A stretch of 28,457 bases of DNA from JADFOB01 sp964651325 (GCA_964651325.1 CAZYXP010000023.1:1-28457); one strand, 5' to 3'; positions 15,602-24,035 are shown, counted from the stretch's first letter. The notes: a model not told the origin generated them from the letters alone. Numbers and translations are program-made.

Positions 15602-16156
15602 TTACGCCGTTGGCGTGGCATCACATGGTGTTGACTCAGCGCTGCTCACTACCGACGCCACGTCCAACAGTTCGTCGGCGGTCAACACCTTGTTGATGTT
15701 GAGCAGAATCTTCACGGCGTCGCCGACCTTGCCCATGCCCAGGATGAACGAGGTGTCCATCGTGATTCCCATTGAGGGCGGAGGCGCCACGTTGGCAGGT
15801 TCGATATCCAGCACCTCAGACACCGTATCCACAATGATCCCGATCTCCTTGCCGACATCGACCACGATGATGCAGGTTTGCTTGCCGTGCGCCAGCTCTT
15901 CGAGGCCGAACTGCAGGCGCAGATCCACGACCGGGATCACCTTGCCTCTCAGGTTGATCACGCCCTTCATGCAGTTGGGCATCCGAGGGACGGCCGTGAT
16001 GTCCATCACGCCGATGATCTCGCGCACCTTGAGTATCTCTACGCCGTAGTCTTCGTCCGCGAGCTTGAACGTGAGGTACTTGTGATCTTCTTCGCAACCC
16101 GTTTGCGACATGGTCGCAGCACCCTCTTTCCGTTGATCAACCAGAGTCGTTGTCAT
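15602..16156 (-). CDS. cheW: CheW2, receptor-kinase coupling protein
   Basis: A 184-aa CheW with an N-terminal extension of about 25 residues, then a CheW domain (about 27-165) with the signature GVINLRGKVIPVVDLR (65-80) and a TSFILGMGKV block near the end. It couples MCPs to CheA. The sequence is very close to CheW3 (22239): both share KYLTF, GVEILKVRE, the RGKVIP segment and the TSFILGMGKV block, so they arose by duplication and may both serve CheA2. ATG at 16156 is preceded by a GAGG motif; an inner ATG (MSQTG) with AGAGGG at 10 nt is an alternative. It lies 197 bp downstream of mcp2. Confidence 0.94.
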   Translation of the reverse strand: MTTTLVDQRKEGAATMSQTGCEEDHKYLTFKLADEDYGVEILKVREIIGVMDITAVPRMPNCMKGVINLRGKVIPVVDLRLQFGLEELAHGKQTCIIVVDVGKEIGIIVDTVSEVLDIEPANVAPPPSMGITMDTSFILGMGKVGDAVKILLNINKVLTADELLDVASVVSSAESTPCDATPTA

Positions 16157-16353
16157 TTCTTGCCTCACGCTGATTATCTAGTCTCCAGTAAATCTCTACA
16201 CGGCGCAGCGAGCATCATGCCCAGCCTTGCGGCGGTTGCCCATAGGCGTCATAGGTGCTCGTTCCTGCTCCGCCAAACTCAGTACGTATCTTCGGCCTTG
16301 AAATCCAATCGCCGCTTCAACCCAATTGGGCGCCATGGCGTCGGCTGCAACCA

Positions 16354-18996
16354 TCAAAAATCCTTCAGGCCGGTGTCGTCATCATCGAGCGTCATGAAGT
16401 CCTCCGAGAAATCGGCTGGGGTAGCCTGGCTCGCCGCCAAGACGCCTGCCGTTCTCCCTGGGGCAGTTGATCCCCTTGGGTGAAGCGAGGCGACATTCGC
16501 ACGGCCATGTTTCCCAGTCTTCCCGGCGCCGCTGCCTGGCCTTGTCGCTTGTGAGCTGTACGACTGGCCTCCGCGGATCAATTGGGCGAGTTCGGTGACG
16601 GCCGCCTTGACCGTGTTGGCCTGGGCAGACAACTGCTCCGCGGCGGCTGCCGATTCCTCGGCGCCGGCTGCGTTTTGCTGCGTAACTCTATCCATTTGCG
16701 AAACAGCGGTGTTGACCTGATCCACACCCTGAGCCTGTTCCTCGCTGGCCTTGGATATGCCGTCGATCAGATCGGTCACCTTGCCGACATCACCGACGAT
16801 GGCGGCGAGCGCCTTGCCCACGTCGCCGGCCACCTCCGTACCGTCGCGGGCCTTGGTGACCGAGTTTTCGATGAGTCCGGTGGTTTCGCCGGCCGCTTGG
16901 GCCGCACGCTGGGCCAGGTTGCGTACCTCGTCGGCCACCACAGCGAACCCCTTGCCATGCTCACCGGCGCGGGCGGCTTCCACGGCCGCATTGAGGGCGA
17001 GCAGGTTGGTCTGAAAGGCGATTTCCTCGATCACCTTGATGATCTTGCTGATTTGTCCGGACGACTCGTTGATGGCCGTCATGGCCTCGTTGAGTTTGTG
17101 CATGGTGGTGTCGCCGGCCTGCGCGGCGTCCCTTGCTTGAGCGCTCAGGCCATTGGCTTCCTTTGAATTTTCCGCGTTGGTGCGTGTCATGGCCGCCATT
17201 TGCTCGAGCGCGGAGCTGGTCTCCTCGAGCGAAGAGGCCTGCTCGCTGGCCCCTTCGGCGGATTGCTGGCTTGCGGTAGACACTTGCGCGGCGGCGTCGT
17301 TGACCTGGTCGGCGCCTTCATTGAGGCCCTCGATGATGCGATTGATCGGTTTGGTAATTGATCGAGTGATGATGATCCCGAGAAGCGTGCATAGGAATAC
17401 GCCCGCACCGAGCAGCACCCACTCAACGGTCATCAAGAACGTGGTCAAGGCCTTTCCTTCCACCATATCTGCGTCCATGAGGCTCTGCTGACTGGTGATC
17501 ATCTCGTCGAGGTTTTCCTTGATGGCGAAGGCCGTGGGGGCTGCCTTTGTCCCCAACCATTTGTTGGCCAGGTTCCATTCATCGCCTCCGCGAATCTCGA
17601 ACAACTTAGGCGGCAAGGGGGCGAACTGCTCGCGAGCCTTGGCGAAGAGTTCGAAGGATTCGTGTTGCTCGGATGTCATCAAGTCGACGTTTTCGGAGAG
17701 GTCACCGAAACGCCTTGTGTTCTTGGCCCAGAGCGTCTCGAACTGTTTCTTGAAACTTGGGGTTCCGGAGAGCAAGTATCCGCGAATAGCTCCAAGGCCC
17801 AAGCCCAGTGTTCCCCGAACGTCCGCCATCATGCCTAGCAGACCCTTTCGCCTTAGCAGCATCTGATCCAATTCGCGCGGCACATTGGTTGCACTGCTGG
17901 CCGTGCCACCGCTGTTTGCAACGCTCATCATAATCTCCATCAACTTCGGATCATCCGTGACTTGCGTGTTGATGACGAGGATGCCCATCAAGTCGCCTAT
18001 CTTGAAGTCCGTCTTTGGGCTGTCCGGGTGATTGTTGTGGCAAGAAACACACCCGGCGACACTGGCCACGTCTGCCGTTGCGTAACGGTATTCAACGCCT
18101 GACGCCGACGAAATGAATTCGCCGTAGGGACTGTCGGGGTCTTGCCCCAATCGTTGCCAAGCCCGTTCCTCGAAGCTGTCGCGAAGCCCCATCTTCTTGT
18201 TGATGTTCCACTTGCTCACCAGGTCATACCGATAGCCGGCGTCTTCGTCGAGGGCTTTCGAACTCTCGCGCACAAACGTGGCGGGTAGAGGCATCGCGCC
18301 TTGGGTATCATGGTAATCCGCGCCCGCTTTGAAGTCCGGCATCTCCGCTTTGAGCTTTCCAATGACGTTCTTGGTGTAATACCTGCGGTCGGCCGCAACC
18401 TGCTCGGCAACCACCCGGGCTAGCTGCATGGCGGAAACGCTCGCCTTGGAAGCGTTGAGCATGGCGGTCGTATCGTATTGTGCTTCGAGGTCGATCATTC
18501 TGGTGATGTTTTCGGCCTGGACTTTCGCGCGCGGCGCTGCCTGCTCAAGCAGAAGCTTCATCGCGGGCATGTTTTCTGAGGATTGCGCAATCTCCTCGAT
18601 TTCTTGTTGGAACACCTTGAAATCGGTCAATCTCGACTCGATGGCTTCAAGTCGCTCAAGGTTCTTCGGGTCCGTCCAATTGGTCGCGAACTCCTTCATC
18701 GTGGCCAGAGCCGGCTCAATCTCACTTGACCACGCTGAGGCTCGTTCGTTTTTGAACTTCTCCTTGCCTAGAATCATCCATCCCCGTAGCGCCGCTAGCG
18801 AATGGTTCATTCCGTTCATCATTCCCAAGCTCGCCTGTGCGGTCGGTGCCCGAAGCTCGATCACGCGGTTGGTCACCGCGGCGGTGCGTCGAACCTGCCA
18901 GATTGTCGTGGCCACCGCTCCAATGAGAACAAGACCAACTGCGGCGTACCCCATTCCGATCGTGGCTCCCACTCCACGATTGCGAAAAAGCGACAT
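16354..18996 (-). CDS. Mcp2, chemoreceptor with c-type heme Tll0287-like (DUF3365) sensor domain
   Basis: An 880-aa receptor. TM1 is about 12-32 and TM2 about 523-545. Between them lie a helical module (about 36-170), a Tll0287-like heme domain (about 185-345) with YYTKNV, PLPATF, FEERAW and the heme-attachment motif CVSCH (316-320), and a second helical module (about 375-510) similar to the first (ALRGW at 69-73, AIRGY at 403-407). The cytoplasmic part has no complete HAMP; a short linker leads into the signalling coiled coil with tip FQTNLLALNAAVEAARAG (661-678). The C-terminal tail ends DDDDTGLKDF, a possible CheR/CheB tether. The domain suggests redox or gas sensing. AAAGGAA lies 8 nt before the ATG. 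It is divergent from the Rrf2-cheA2 operon. Confidence 0.93.
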   Translation of the reverse strand: MSLFRNRGVGATIGMGYAAVGLVLIGAVATTIWQVRRTAAVTNRVIELRAPTAQASLGMMNGMNHSLAALRGWMILGKEKFKNERASAWSSEIEPALATMKEFATNWTDPKNLERLEAIESRLTDFKVFQQEIEEIAQSSENMPAMKLLLEQAAPRAKVQAENITRMIDLEAQYDTTAMLNASKASVSAMQLARVVAEQVAADRRYYTKNVIGKLKAEMPDFKAGADYHDTQGAMPLPATFVRESSKALDEDAGYRYDLVSKWNINKKMGLRDSFEERAWQRLGQDPDSPYGEFISSASGVEYRYATADVASVAGCVSCHNNHPDSPKTDFKIGDLMGILVINTQVTDDPKLMEIMMSVANSGGTASSATNVPRELDQMLLRRKGLLGMMADVRGTLGLGLGAIRGYLLSGTPSFKKQFETLWAKNTRRFGDLSENVDLMTSEQHESFELFAKAREQFAPLPPKLFEIRGGDEWNLANKWLGTKAAPTAFAIKENLDEMITSQQSLMDADMVEGKALTTFLMTVEWVLLGAGVFLCTLLGIIITRSITKPINRIIEGLNEGADQVNDAAAQVSTASQQSAEGASEQASSLEETSSALEQMAAMTRTNAENSKEANGLSAQARDAAQAGDTTMHKLNEAMTAINESSGQISKIIKVIEEIAFQTNLLALNAAVEAARAGEHGKGFAVVADEVRNLAQRAAQAAGETTGLIENSVTKARDGTEVAGDVGKALAAIVGDVGKVTDLIDGISKASEEQAQGVDQVNTAVSQMDRVTQQNAAGAEESAAAAEQLSAQANTVKAAVTELAQLIRGGQSYSSQATRPGSGAGKTGKHGRANVASLHPRGSTAPGRTAGVLAASQATPADFSEDFMTLDDDDTGLKDF

Positions 18997-19293
18997 TATC
19001 GGCGTTCCTTTCTGATTCCTCGCAGGCGCGGCCTTGTTCGATGTGCCGATCGACCTGCGTTTCAATTCATCTAGTAGCCCTGACGTCGACAAGAACGGTG
19101 TTGGCTGTAGCACAGCTTCCGCGGGACCGCAGCGTTCTTCTCAGAAACCCGTGTCAGTGCTCCGGCGTTCGCCTCCGGTCCCCAATCCCGATTTCTGGTC
19201 TCCGGATTGTTCTAAGATGCACTTCGGCAAGAGACGATGCCAGTATTAGCAAGAAGCCAGAATTGATCCTCAGCCCTGTCGAGGTCTTGAACG
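18997..19293. promoter_or_regulatory. Divergent control region between mcp2 and the Rrf2 regulator gene
   Basis: About 297 bp without a gene, from which mcp2 is read leftward and the Rrf2-cheA2 operon rightward. No strong sigma-70 pair was found on either strand. AAGATGCACTT at 19214-19224 differs by one base from the half-site AAGATGCATTT known for E. coli NsrR, an Rrf2 protein; a single half-site could be chance. Confidence 0.4.
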
Positions 19294-19773
19294 ATGGTGT
19301 TTTCCAGAACAGCGGTGCACGGAATTTATACGCTGTGCTATCTGAATCAGGTGCAAAATGGCACATCGCAATCCTCCGTTTCGGTGGCCGGGAAGCTTGG
19401 CATTCCTAGAGATCAAGCCGCAAAAGTGCTATGGAGTCTCAATAACGCGGGGCTAGTGCGGTCCATTCGTGGCCGTGGCGGCGGATACGTGCTGATGAAG
19501 CCGATTGATCAGATTTCAGTCGCGGAAGTGCTGGATGCATTGAATCCGCCAGAAGATGACGCGCGATTGCGTCCGAAATCGTGTCAACGTGATACCGCCG
19601 GCATGTGTACGGCACACACAGGCTTACGGCGGTTGAACGAGCTGGTACGGCAGGCGCTTGTTGGTGAGACTCTGGCAGGGCTTGCCGGTACGGTTTGCAG
19701 TAATTCAGACGGATGCAGCGTTGAAAGCCGACCATCGCTGGTCTGCGTCACTGAAGGAACAGGTGATTTATGA
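19294..19773 (+). CDS. Rrf2-family transcriptional regulator, possibly Fe-S or redox responsive
   Basis: A 159-aa protein with the Rrf2 winged helix (about 1-85): FSRTAVHGIYTL start, a recognition-helix segment QAAKVLWSL and the wing SIRGRGGGYVL (57-67). Rrf2 proteins such as IscR and NsrR carry an Fe-S cluster on three Cys. Here C97 and C105 with H108 resemble part of the IscR pattern (the last Cys-x2-His is kept) but the middle Cys is missing; C135, C141 and C151 are extra. It may therefore bind a cluster in a different way or sense thiol state. A GAGG motif lies 8 nt before the ATG. Its stop overlaps the cheA2 start (ATGA), so it is the first gene of the operon and could control it and the divergent mcp2. 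Confidence 0.9.
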   Translation: MVFSRTAVHGIYTLCYLNQVQNGTSQSSVSVAGKLGIPRDQAAKVLWSLNNAGLVRSIRGRGGGYVLMKPIDQISVAEVLDALNPPEDDARLRPKSCQRDTAGMCTAHTGLRRLNELVRQALVGETLAGLAGTVCSNSDGCSVESRPSLVCVTEGTGDL

Positions 19774-22226
19774 ACGACCCAACCTCGGAAGAGTATTCGG
19801 TTCATGGTTGCGTCAACAAGCTGCGGGATCTGTCCGCCGGAGTCGACGAGAACGACCTTCCGATGCTGGCGCAGATGCATGCGGTGTGCGCGGAACTGGT
19901 AGGAGCGGGAGACGGCACGCTGCCACCTGAGGGTAAGGATGTGGCCGTGGCATTGGTAAGGGCGTTGGAAGGGCTCATCCTTGGAGAGGTCGAAGACGCC
20001 GTTTCGGCGATGACGAACATCATCGATTCGGTGTCTATTCTAACCACGTTGGTTGGAACGCTTGACTCCCATCCGGACAAGGCCGCCGCCGGGCACGTCG
20101 AGTGCGATGCGGCGGTTGCTGCGAAGTTGGATCGGGTGTTCGAGGACGGCGAGTTTCCTGACGATCGAAAAGTGGCACCGGAGGAAGACGCCGCCGTGCC
20201 GGAGGCCGATCACGCTCCAGTCGAGGTCGACCCCGCGGAACAAACGCCACCCGCTCAGCCGCCGTACGTGTCGGAACCGCTCATGATCGGGGGCGACGAC
20301 GCAGAACTTGTCACCGGATTCCTCGAGGAGGCCGGCGAACACATCGATGCCATTGAAGCGGCGGTTCTGGATGTGGAGCGGGCACCGGAGGACGCGGAGG
20401 CGATCGATTCGCTGTTTCGACCGTTTCACACGATCAAGGGCGCGGCGGGTTTCCTCAATCTGCGCGACATCGTAAGCCTGACGCACGAGGCGGAGACCCT
20501 GCTTGACCAGGCGCGCAAGGGAAGCCGAAAGGTCACCCCGGGGCTCATCGATCTGGTGTTTGAGGTGGTGGACATCCTCAAAATGCAGTTTGAAGGCATT
20601 CGCAATGACGTCGCGAACCCGTCCGGGCAAGCCATTGCGCAACCGCCGATCGAGATCATAATCGCAAACCTCCGAGATGTGGTTGCGGGTCGGATCGAAC
20701 CGGTGGGCACTCAGCCGATCGCCGGGGCATCCGACAACAAAGTGGGCGAGAATCTTGTCGAACAAGGCGCTGTGCCCCAAGAGGTCGTGGACTTCGCGGT
20801 GGCGAAACAGCAACGCGGAGCGAGGGAGCCCAAACTGGGTGAATCGTTGATCGAGATGGGCGTCGCCAGTCCGAAACAGGTCAGCCAAGCCCTTCGTCCG
20901 CAGGCCAAGAGTACGTCACCTCCGTCAGGAAAGTCCGGGGCCGGCGAACAGTCCGTTCGTATCGACACCGCCAAGCTCGACGCGTTGGTGGATATGGTGG
21001 GTGAACTGGTGATCGCTCAGACGCAGGTGAGCGCCAATCCGCAGACCACCACGGATTCCAAGCTTACCAAAGACGTTACGCACGCGACGAAAATCGTTCG
21101 CGACGTCCAGAACGCCGCCATGGCCATGCGCATGATTCCGATCGGACCGACGTTCCAAAAAATGGCACGCCTTGTTCGCGACGTCTCGCGAAAAGTGGGC
21201 AAGAGCGTGGAATTGAGCATTTCCGGAGAAGACACCGAATTGGACAAGAACGTGATCCAGCAAATCGGTGACCCCCTGGTTCATATGGTTCGCAACGCCG
21301 TGGATCACGGTATCGAATCGGCGGATGCGCGCCGCGCCGTGGGGAAACCGGAGTCAGGCAGCGTTACGCTGTCCGCCTTCCACAGCGGTGGCAACATCGT
21401 CGTCGAGATTGCGGACGACGGCAATGGGCTGGACGCCGGCGTGCTCATCCAAAAAGGCATCGAGAAGGGCATCGTCCAACCCGAGGAACAGCTTTCCGAT
21501 GAGCAGGCGTACAACCTTATCTTCGCTCCGGGGTTCTCGACCGCCGAGAAGGTCACGGGTGTATCCGGGCGAGGGGTTGGCATGGATGTCGTCCGGCGCA
21601 ACATCGAGAGTCTTCGAGGCAAGTGTGACATCACCTCGACCTTGGGAAAGGGCAGCACGTTTTCGATTCGCCTCCCGCTGACCCTGGCGATCATCGACGG
21701 GATGGTCTTACGCGTGGGGACGGAGCGTTTCATCATCCAAACCGTCACGGTCGAGAAAGCCCTTCGACCCCATCCGGAGTTAATCACGACGGTGCAGCAC
21801 CAAGGAGCCGTGCTCAATGTTCGCGGGCGCTTGATTCCGCTGGTGCCGCTGGGACCGCTCTTCGGGATCGGCGAACGCGTCAATCCGTGTGAGGCAATGG
21901 TGGTCATCGCGCAATACGCCGGCGGTGAGATCGGAATCGTTGTGGACGAGCTGCTTGGTCAGCAGCAAGTGGTCATCAAATCGCTCGGTGAGCGGTTTGA
22001 GGACCTGCGCGGCATCTCCGGTGCAGCGATTCTGGGCGATGGGCGGGTCGGTCTGATTTTGGATGTTTTGGGGATCGTCGCCGCTCACGATGCCAGTCGA
22101 CGGTCCGAAGATACGTTGAACGGCGATGCGCCGGGGTCGCTGATGGGAGGCGCTGGTTCCATGCCCGGCGTCGAGAGCAAGAGCGATTCCGTCGACGAAA
22201 ATGCACAAGCATTGTCCCCCTGTTAG
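19770..22226 (+). CDS. cheA: CheA2, chemotaxis histidine kinase with an MshEN-like repeat module
   Basis: An 818-aa CheA. An N-terminal helical region (about 1-100) and an acidic/Pro linker (to about 170) precede the Hpt domain with phospho-His H220 (PFHTIKGAAGF). In place of a typical P2, residues about 322-379 hold two copies of a (K)xGExLxxxG..AxxxQ repeat resembling the MshEN/type II secretion ATPase N-domain. P3 (about 395-460), the ATPase domain with N-box MVRNAVDHG (506-514), G1 ADDGNGLD (548-555) and G2 GRGVGMD (600-606), and one CheW-like P5 (about 635-772) follow. The C-terminal 45 residues are low complexity. Unlike CheA1 it has no receiver and one CheW domain. Coupled to the Rrf2 gene by ATGA and 12 bp ahead of cheW3. 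Confidence 0.95.
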   Translation: MNDPTSEEYSVHGCVNKLRDLSAGVDENDLPMLAQMHAVCAELVGAGDGTLPPEGKDVAVALVRALEGLILGEVEDAVSAMTNIIDSVSILTTLVGTLDSHPDKAAAGHVECDAAVAAKLDRVFEDGEFPDDRKVAPEEDAAVPEADHAPVEVDPAEQTPPAQPPYVSEPLMIGGDDAELVTGFLEEAGEHIDAIEAAVLDVERAPEDAEAIDSLFRPFHTIKGAAGFLNLRDIVSLTHEAETLLDQARKGSRKVTPGLIDLVFEVVDILKMQFEGIRNDVANPSGQAIAQPPIEIIIANLRDVVAGRIEPVGTQPIAGASDNKVGENLVEQGAVPQEVVDFAVAKQQRGAREPKLGESLIEMGVASPKQVSQALRPQAKSTSPPSGKSGAGEQSVRIDTAKLDALVDMVGELVIAQTQVSANPQTTTDSKLTKDVTHATKIVRDVQNAAMAMRMIPIGPTFQKMARLVRDVSRKVGKSVELSISGEDTELDKNVIQQIGDPLVHMVRNAVDHGIESADARRAVGKPESGSVTLSAFHSGGNIVVEIADDGNGLDAGVLIQKGIEKGIVQPEEQLSDEQAYNLIFAPGFSTAEKVTGVSGRGVGMDVVRRNIESLRGKCDITSTLGKGSTFSIRLPLTLAIIDGMVLRVGTERFIIQTVTVEKALRPHPELITTVQHQGAVLNVRGRLIPLVPLGPLFGIGERVNPCEAMVVIAQYAGGEIGIVVDELLGQQQVVIKSLGERFEDLRGISGAAILGDGRVGLILDVLGIVAAHDASRRSEDTLNGDAPGSLMGGAGSMPGVESKSDSVDENAQALSPC

Positions 22227-22238
22227 GAGTCCCTTTAC

Positions 22239-22745
22239 ATGGATGCCACCCTGGAACGCACGAACCAAAGCTTAGTGGAATGCGTGTCCGCCTGTGATTC
22301 GGCTACGGAGTTGGGAAGCAAGTATCTCACATTCCTACTGGCCGAAGAGGCTTACGGCGTCGAGATCCTCAAGGTCCGCGAACTGATCGGCATCATGGAC
22401 ATCACAAGAGTGCCGCAGACGCCGGACTTTGTTCGTGGCGTGATCAATCTTCGAGGCAAGGTGATTCCGGTGATTGATCTACGATCCAAGTTCAAGATGG
22501 CGTCGAAACCCTACAACGACCAGACGTGCATCATCGTGGTGGACACGGGGTCCGCGATGGGAATCATCGTAGATACGGTCCAGGAAGTACACGATATTCC
22601 CGCGACGGAGATCGAGGAGCCGCCCAAACTGGGCGCGTCCGTGGACACGTCGTTCATTCTTGGCATGGGCAAGGTCGATGGAATCGTAAAGATCCTGTTG
22701 GACATTGACACGGTGGTGGCGTCTGAAGAGTTGGTCTTGTCCTGA
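22239..22745 (+). CDS. cheW: CheW3, receptor-kinase coupling protein
   Basis: 168 aa with an N-terminal extension of about 27 residues and a CheW domain carrying GVINLRGKVIPVIDLR (67-82). It joins MCPs to CheA2. It is a close paralogue of CheW2 (15602), down to the TSFILGMGKV block, and less like CheW1. AGGAGT lies 8 nt before the ATG, and the gene begins 12 bp after the cheA2 stop, so the two are co-transcribed. After the stop a 93-bp gap precedes the MarR-like gene. Confidence 0.95.
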   Translation: MDATLERTNQSLVECVSACDSATELGSKYLTFLLAEEAYGVEILKVRELIGIMDITRVPQTPDFVRGVINLRGKVIPVIDLRSKFKMASKPYNDQTCIIVVDTGSAMGIIVDTVQEVHDIPATEIEEPPKLGASVDTSFILGMGKVDGIVKILLDIDTVVASEELVLS

Positions 22746-22838
22746 CGCCGCGCCACAGCGCTTATGGCGAGTGTGAGGTAGAGACAGCGAAAGGCGTATT
22801 CGCCCATTTGACGGTCTGGGCAAAACAACGAGGTAGGC

Positions 22839-23483
22839 ATGCAACAAGATCAAACGCGAATCTGGCGATCGTTATTACAGCTTTCCCAGGCCACGTACGC
22901 CGTGCTGGAGCGAGAGGTGCCCGAGGCCGAAGGCTTGCCGACGAACGGGTTTGCTGTGTTGCGGCTTCTGCGCTGGCACGGCGAAAAGACGTTATCGGCC
23001 ATCGCCGCGTTTGTGGGTTTGGGCACGAGCGCGATGAGGGAAACCATGTACGAGATGGTCAATCGCGGTCTGGTCAGAGGGCCCGTCGAGCCGAACGTTT
23101 TGGACTCGTCCGTTTTTGAGTTGGCGCCGCTGGGCGTGGAATCGGCGCGGCGCATTTTTGATATTCAACGGACGCGCATTCAACGATGCATCTCACGACT
23201 CCCCGAGGGCCAACTTGCCACGGTCGCCACGCTCCTGGAGACGCTGGCGTATGAACTGGCGGCGGACTCGACGGGCTTCGGCATCACCTGCGCGGAGTGC
23301 TGGGCGATGGATGCACAAGCGTGTTTGCAACCCGGTGCGGGCGATCATTGCGCGTTTCGCAGGGCACAGAGGGCCGATTTCGATCCGGATCTCGGCGAAG
23401 GGCCGGACGACTGCCCAAGTGCATGTTCCCAATGTCCGACTGAATTCATTAACGTGGGCGTCGACATCGAGGAAGCCCAATGA
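22839..23483 (+). CDS. MarR-like regulator with a C-terminal Cys-rich domain
   Basis: 214 aa. Residues about 8-140 form a MarR-type winged helix: helix-turn-helix around TLSAIAAFVGLGTSAMRETMYEMV (split here as 51-74), a wing region ending in FELAPLGVESA, and long dimerisation helices. The last 65 residues are a separate part with C151, C154, C162, C171, C192, C196 and C199, spaced as CxxC, then single Cys, then CxxxCxxC, which suggests a metal (Zn) site or Fe-S cluster. I know no family with this tail. A GAGG motif lies 5-6 nt before the ATG. Sitting between cheW3 and cheD in a che operon is unusual; it may report redox or metal state to the operon's expression. Confidence 0.8.
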   Translation: MQQDQTRIWRSLLQLSQATYAVLEREVPEAEGLPTNGFAVLRLLRWHGEKTLSAIAAFVGLGTSAMRETMYEMVNRGLVRGPVEPNVLDSSVFELAPLGVESARRIFDIQRTRIQRCISRLPEGQLATVATLLETLAYELAADSTGFGITCAECWAMDAQACLQPGAGDHCAFRRAQRADFDPDLGEGPDDCPSACSQCPTEFINVGVDIEEAQ

Positions 23484-23558
23484 TCCGGAGGGGATGGGGC
23501 AAGTGCGGGCCTTCCGCAGTGCGCACCGGGTACTTGCCTTGGGGCAATGGGGGGTGCG

Positions 23559-24035
23559 ATGGATGAAGTCATTGATATCGCGGACGCTAAGGCCGCCGAC
23601 GATCCTCGAACCACGCTCGTGACCTATTCTCTTGGGAGTTGCATCGGTGTGGCCATCTGGGATCCGAAGGTTCACGTCGGGGGGATGCTACACTACATGC
23701 TGCCAGAGTCTTCGCTTTCGCCGGAAAAGGCCAAAGCCAATCCGGCCATGTTCGCCGACACCGGGATTCCAGCTTTGTTTCGCGCCACCTACGCGCTGGG
23801 CGCCGGAAAGAAGAGCCTGATCGTCAAGATTGCCGGCGGTTCTCAACTCCTGGACGACAGCGGCGTATTCAACATCGGCAAACGGAACTACATCATGCTC
23901 AGAAAGCTCTTTTGGAAGAACGGCATCCTGATCGAAGCGGAGCATGTCGGTGGCTCGCTCAGCCGCACGTTACGTCTGGAGGTGAGCACCGGTCGCTGCA
24001 CGATCAAGAGTCGCGGAGAGGAGATCGAATTGTGA
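23559..24035 (+). CDS. cheD: CheD, receptor glutamine deamidase
   Basis: A 158-aa CheD from the ATG at 23559; an in-frame ATG at 23547 would add four residues, and neither has a clear Shine-Dalgarno. The catalytic Cys is C28 in TYSLGSCIG, the His is H45 in GGMLHYMLPES, and T22 fits the third residue, in agreement with the Thr-His-Cys arrangement of Thermotoga CheD. CheD deamidates Gln on MCP helices and, in Bacillus-type systems, binds CheC to adjust receptor activity. The CheX-like phosphatase at 25298 could be the counterpart here. The 3' end overlaps the HDOD gene by 4 bp (GTGA). Only system 2 encodes a CheD. Confidence 0.93.
   Translation: MDEVIDIADAKAADDPRTTLVTYSLGSCIGVAIWDPKVHVGGMLHYMLPESSLSPEKAKANPAMFADTGIPALFRATYALGAGKKSLIVKIAGGSQLLDDSGVFNIGKRNYIMLRKLFWKNGILIEAEHVGGSLSRTLRLEVSTGRCTIKSRGEEIEL

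Noticed and set aside
16173..16200. GATAAT on the - strand as a cheW2 promoter
   Set aside because: The -35 candidate matches only three of six bases and the leader would be about ten nucleotides.
18996..19003. GCCGATAA on the - strand, identical to the sigma-28 -10 box
   Set aside because: It overlaps the mcp2 start codon and has no TAAA 15 bp upstream, so it cannot drive mcp2 with a leader and ribosome binding site.
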